A stretch of 6,639 bases of DNA from Oscillospiraceae bacterium (GTDB taxonomy: Bacteria; Bacillota; Clostridia; Oscillospirales; Oscillospiraceae). A program made the translations under genes and the position numbers. Where the stretch lies: positions 632-7,270 of the forward strand of contig JAJPXI010000245.1 of NCBI GenBank assembly GCA_021205585.1, given 5' to 3'. Positions 4,808-6,639 of this stretch are shown here, piece after piece; the first letter of the stretch is position 1, and every line of letters begins with the position of its first letter. The notes under the pieces are model-generated. The model searched no databases and was not told the DNA's origin. It was given only the letters and a program-made list of their open reading frames with translations.

Positions 4808-5242
4808 ATGATGCCCAGTATTTTTGGAGAGAACCTGTTTGACGACTTCTTCAATCAGGGGTTTGGTACGTTCCCCATGTGGGACAGCCGCCAGTGCGGC
4901 AAGCCGGCCAGGGGTCTGATGAAGACCGACGTGCGGGAGATGGAGGACAGCTACGAGCTGGATGTGGAGCTGCCCGGCGTGCAGAAGGAGGATGTCAGCC
5001 TGGATCTGAAGGACGGGTATCTGACCATCCGCGCCGCCAGGAACACCAGCCGGGAGGATAAGGACGAGAACGGCAAGTATATCCGCCAGGAGCGCTTCTC
5101 CGGCTCGTGCAGCAGGAGCTTCTATGTGGGGGATGTGGACTCCCAGGACGTGGGGGCCAGGTATGAGGACGGGGTTTTGAAGATTACCCTGCCCAAGCGG
5201 GCCAGGGAGATGCCCAGAAGCACCCGCATCGCCATCGGGTAA
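4808..5242 (+). CDS. hsp20: Small heat-shock protein, Hsp20/alpha-crystallin family
   Basis: The 144-residue protein is an ATP-independent holdase chaperone that assembles into oligomers and keeps unfolding proteins soluble in the cytoplasm. It has the usual three parts. The N-terminal arm is short and Phe-rich (about 1-36). The alpha-crystallin domain (about 38-130) shows DVREMEDSYELDVELPGVQKED, YLTIRA, and the hallmark A-x4-GVLKITLPK at 117-130. The C-terminal tail holds the I-x-I motif IAI (141-143), which docks neighbouring subunits. Length and layout match typical bacterial Hsp20/Hsp18. The ATG at 4808 was chosen because GGAGGA at 4795-4800 lies seven bases upstream. The next codon is also ATG, so starting one residue later is possible. 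The gene has its own CIRCE-covered promoter and a strong terminator, so it is monocistronic and probably under HrcA control. Confidence 0.95.
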   Translation: MMPSIFGENLFDDFFNQGFGTFPMWDSRQCGKPARGLMKTDVREMEDSYELDVELPGVQKEDVSLDLKDGYLTIRAARNTSREDKDENGKYIRQERFSGSCSRSFYVGDVDSQDVGARYEDGVLKITLPKRAREMPRSTRIAIG

Positions 5243-5264
5243 GCCCCCCGGTTGAAGCAAACCC

Positions 5265-5306
5265 AAAGGCCCCCGAATCCCTTCCGGGATTCGGGGGCCT
5301 TTTTTT
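5265..5306 (+). terminator. Strong intrinsic terminator between convergent hsp20 and ilvE
   Basis: A perfect 17-base-pair stem pairs 5265-5281 with 5286-5302 around the loop TTCC, and a run of seven T (5300-5306) follows on the plus strand. It lies 22 bases after the hsp20 stop. On the minus strand it lies 14 bases after the ilvE stop, where the tail is only TTTGGGTTT, so termination of ilvE is probably less complete. Confidence 0.95.
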
Positions 5307-5319
5307 CGGCTTCGAAAAA

Positions 5320-6387
5320 TCAGGGGATCTCCACCGTCCAGTTGAACGTATCGGGCAGGGTGCCCCACTGGATGCCGGTCAGGGTGTCGTACAGCTTATG
5401 GGTCAGCGGGCCGGTCTGACCGCCGTTGACCACGGCCCGGCGGCCCGCCCAGTCTAGCTCCCCGATGGGGGAGATGACGGCGGCGGTGCCGGAGCCCCAG
5501 GCCTCCTCCAGGCGTCCGCTGTCGGCGGCGTCGAACAGCTCCTGGGCGGAAATCAGCCGCTCCTCCACCGGGACGTTCCAGCTGTTCAGCAGCTCCAGGC
5601 AGGAGCGCCGGGTGATGCCGGGCAGCACGGAGCCGGTCAGGGCGGGGGTGACCACGGTGCCGTCGATCTTAAACAACACGTTCATGGAGCCCACTTCTTC
5701 AATGTACTTGCGCTCCACCCCGTCCAGCCACAGCACCTGGGCGAAGCCCTTTTCCTCGGCCCGCTCGCCGGCGCGGATGGAGGCGGCGTAGTTCCCGCCG
5801 CACTTGGTATACCCCGTGCCGCCCTTGACGGCGCGTACGTCCTCGTTTTCCACGTAGATTTTCACCGGGTTGATGCCCGTGTCGTAATAGGCCCCCACGG
5901 GGCTGCAGATGATGATGAACAGGTAACGGGGGGAGGCGTGAACCCCCAGGGCCGGCTCGGTGGCGATGATGAAGGGGCGGATGTACAGGGAGGTGCCCGG
6001 CTCGGAGGGCACCCAGTCCTTTTCCACGCCCACCAGGGTCTTCACCGCCTGGACGAACATCTCCTCCGGCACCGGGGGGATGCACATACGCTCACAGGAG
6101 CGGATCATGCGCCGGGCGTTCTCCCCCGGCCGGAACAGCTGCACGCCGCCGTCGGGGCGGCGGTAGGCCTTCAGCCCCTCGAACACCTCCTGGGCATAGT
6201 GGAACACCATGGCGGAGGGATCCAGCGCCAGCGGGGCGTAGGGGATGATCCGGGGGTCGTGCCAGCCCTGGCCGGCGGTGTAGTCCAGCAGGAACATATG
6301 GTCGGTGAAAATTTTGCCGAAGCCCAGGGTTTTGGGGTCGGGCTTGGCCTTCAGGCTGCCGGCCCTGGTGATTTGAATCGTTTCCAT
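5320..6387 (-). CDS. ilvE: Branched-chain amino acid aminotransferase (fold-type IV PLP enzyme)
   Basis: The 355-residue cytoplasmic enzyme moves the amino group between glutamate and the keto acids of leucine, isoleucine and valine, the last step of their synthesis. It resembles the longer BCAT group that includes the mitochondrial enzymes. Landmarks are FTDHMF (27-32), the substrate-loop region VFHYAQEVFEGLKAYR (61-76), LYIRPFI (134-140), the PLP-binding lysine K195 in GYTKCGGNYAAS, the EVGSMNVLF segment (231-239), and the LPGITRRS loop (255-262) that grips the cofactor phosphate. The redox CxxC of human BCATs is absent: its place near 300-306 reads GTAAVIS. The ATG at 6387 has GGAGGA six bases upstream. 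The frame stays open further upstream, but that part is Lys/Arg-rich low complexity and contains the promoter. The gene stands alone, with its own promoter and a terminator shared with hsp20. Confidence 0.96.
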   Translation of the reverse strand: METIQITRAGSLKAKPDPKTLGFGKIFTDHMFLLDYTAGQGWHDPRIIPYAPLALDPSAMVFHYAQEVFEGLKAYRRPDGGVQLFRPGENARRMIRSCERMCIPPVPEEMFVQAVKTLVGVEKDWVPSEPGTSLYIRPFIIATEPALGVHASPRYLFIIICSPVGAYYDTGINPVKIYVENEDVRAVKGGTGYTKCGGNYAASIRAGERAEEKGFAQVLWLDGVERKYIEEVGSMNVLFKIDGTVVTPALTGSVLPGITRRSCLELLNSWNVPVEERLISAQELFDAADSGRLEEAWGSGTAAVISPIGELDWAGRRAVVNGGQTGPLTHKLYDTLTGIQWGTLPDTFNWTVEIP

Positions 6388-6393
6388 GACAAA

Positions 6394-6399
6394 TCCTCC
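6394..6399 (-). promoter_or_regulatory. Ribosome binding site that sets the ilvE start
   Basis: GGAGGA on the minus strand, six bases before the ATG at 6387. It settles the start against an in-frame upstream extension to a TTG at 6528, which would have to be translated through the promoter region. Confidence 0.85.
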
Positions 6400-6442
6400 G
6401 ATTTTTGACGGGCGGACGCCCGCAGTGTTTGAGCTTATGTCA

Positions 6443-6471
6443 ATTATACCCGCACTCCCGCCCTGGCGCAA
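6443..6471 (-). promoter_or_regulatory. Likely sigma-A promoter of ilvE
   Basis: On the minus strand a perfect -10 TATAAT (6448-6443) is preceded, after exactly 17 bases, by TTGCGC (6471-6466), which keeps only the TTG of the -35 consensus. The expected transcript starts near 6436 and gives a leader of about 50 bases. A small GC hairpin (CGGGCG at 6409-6414 against CGCCCG at 6417-6422) lies in that leader. Confidence 0.65.
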
Positions 6472-6639
6472 GGGGCAATCTGCTGTTTTTCCCCTTTTTC
6501 CTCCCCTCCTTTTTTGCGCTTTTTTCAAATTCGTGTCAAATTTTTGCCGGTAAAACGGGCGGGGCCGCGATAAAAGCCCTTTTTTATGGAAGGACTGATT
6601 AAATCGGCAAGAGCGGATGGCGAGAAATTTTGCGACAAA
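6472..6639. other. Region upstream of ilvE with a homopyrimidine tract, no supported gene
   Basis: Positions 6486-6515 are 30 uninterrupted pyrimidines on the plus strand, followed after GCG by another T-run at 6520-6525. On the ilvE strand these read as A- and G-tracts just upstream of the -35. Further right, GGGC (6557-6560) and GCCC (6576-6579) followed by T residues could form a very weak hairpin. An ATG at 6586 on the plus strand opens a frame to the window edge but has no ribosome binding site. I call no gene here. Confidence 0.5.

Noticed and set aside
4595..5368. 257-codon minus-strand open frame over the hsp20 region
   Set aside because: It would be translated through the strong terminator, hsp20 antisense, the CIRCE element and the promoter. 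It resembles no known protein.
6388..6443. T-box or leader-peptide attenuator upstream of ilvE
   Set aside because: The predicted leader is only about 50 bases, with no T-box sequence, no run of Leu/Ile/Val codons and only a 6-base hairpin.
6388..6528. 47-residue N-terminal extension of IlvE from a TTG at 6528
   Set aside because: The extension is basic low complexity, includes the TATAAT promoter region, and is unnecessary because the ATG at 6387 has an ideal GGAGGA and begins where known BCATs begin.
6586..6639. Plus-strand ATG (MEGLIKSARADG...) open to the window edge
   Set aside because: Only 18 codons are visible, and it is preceded by CCCTTTTTT with no ribosome binding site or clear promoter. 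It could become a gene if the downstream sequence supports it.

Overview
The window looks like a chromosomal segment of a high-GC, spore-forming Clostridia bacterium. The Oscillospiraceae (the Flavonifractor/Pseudoflavonifractor kind) would fit. This rests on GC-rich Firmicutes-style genes with strong AGGAGG ribosome binding sites, a CwlJ-type spore germination hydrolase, a CsoR-type copper repressor and a CIRCE heat-shock operator. Genus assignment is inference. I see no mobile element, tRNA, rRNA or CRISPR array.

Layout. (1) Positions 1-983, minus strand: a spore germination pair, cwlJ (SleB/CwlJ cortex hydrolase) followed by a GerQ-like coat protein gene that runs off the left edge. (2) Positions 984-1158: a divergent promoter region. 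It holds a possible mother-cell sigma promoter for cwlJ and a near-consensus sigma-A promoter for the copper operon, with a CsoR operator between its -35 and -10. (3) Positions 1159-4533, plus strand: csoR, copA and copZ, tightly spaced. The CopA Cu+ ATPase has one N-terminal and two nearly identical C-terminal heavy-metal-associated (HMA) domains. A good ribosome binding site and ATG lie inside the gene just before the last domain. (4) Positions 4534-4807: an intergenic region with a weak terminator hairpin, then a CIRCE element overlapping a consensus promoter. (5) Positions 4808-5242: a small heat-shock protein (Hsp20). (6) Positions 5265-5306: a strong terminator between convergent genes. 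(7) Positions 5320-6387, minus strand: ilvE, a branched-chain aminotransferase with its own promoter. (8) Positions 6449-6639: no gene I can support, but a striking homopyrimidine tract.

How the parts work together. Copper excess should release CsoR from its box. This would induce the repressor, the exporting ATPase and a free chaperone together, and possibly a second free chaperone made from the internal start in copA. Hsp20 should be derepressed on heat or protein stress through HrcA. CwlJ and the GerQ-like protein belong to the spore coat and germination programme; in Bacillus, GerQ is needed for CwlJ localisation. IlvE is a housekeeping enzyme independent of its neighbours.

The most interesting point is the copper chaperone module. 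HMA domains have been duplicated in tandem, and one former stand-alone copZ appears to have been captured in frame by copA while keeping its Shine-Dalgarno sequence and start codon.
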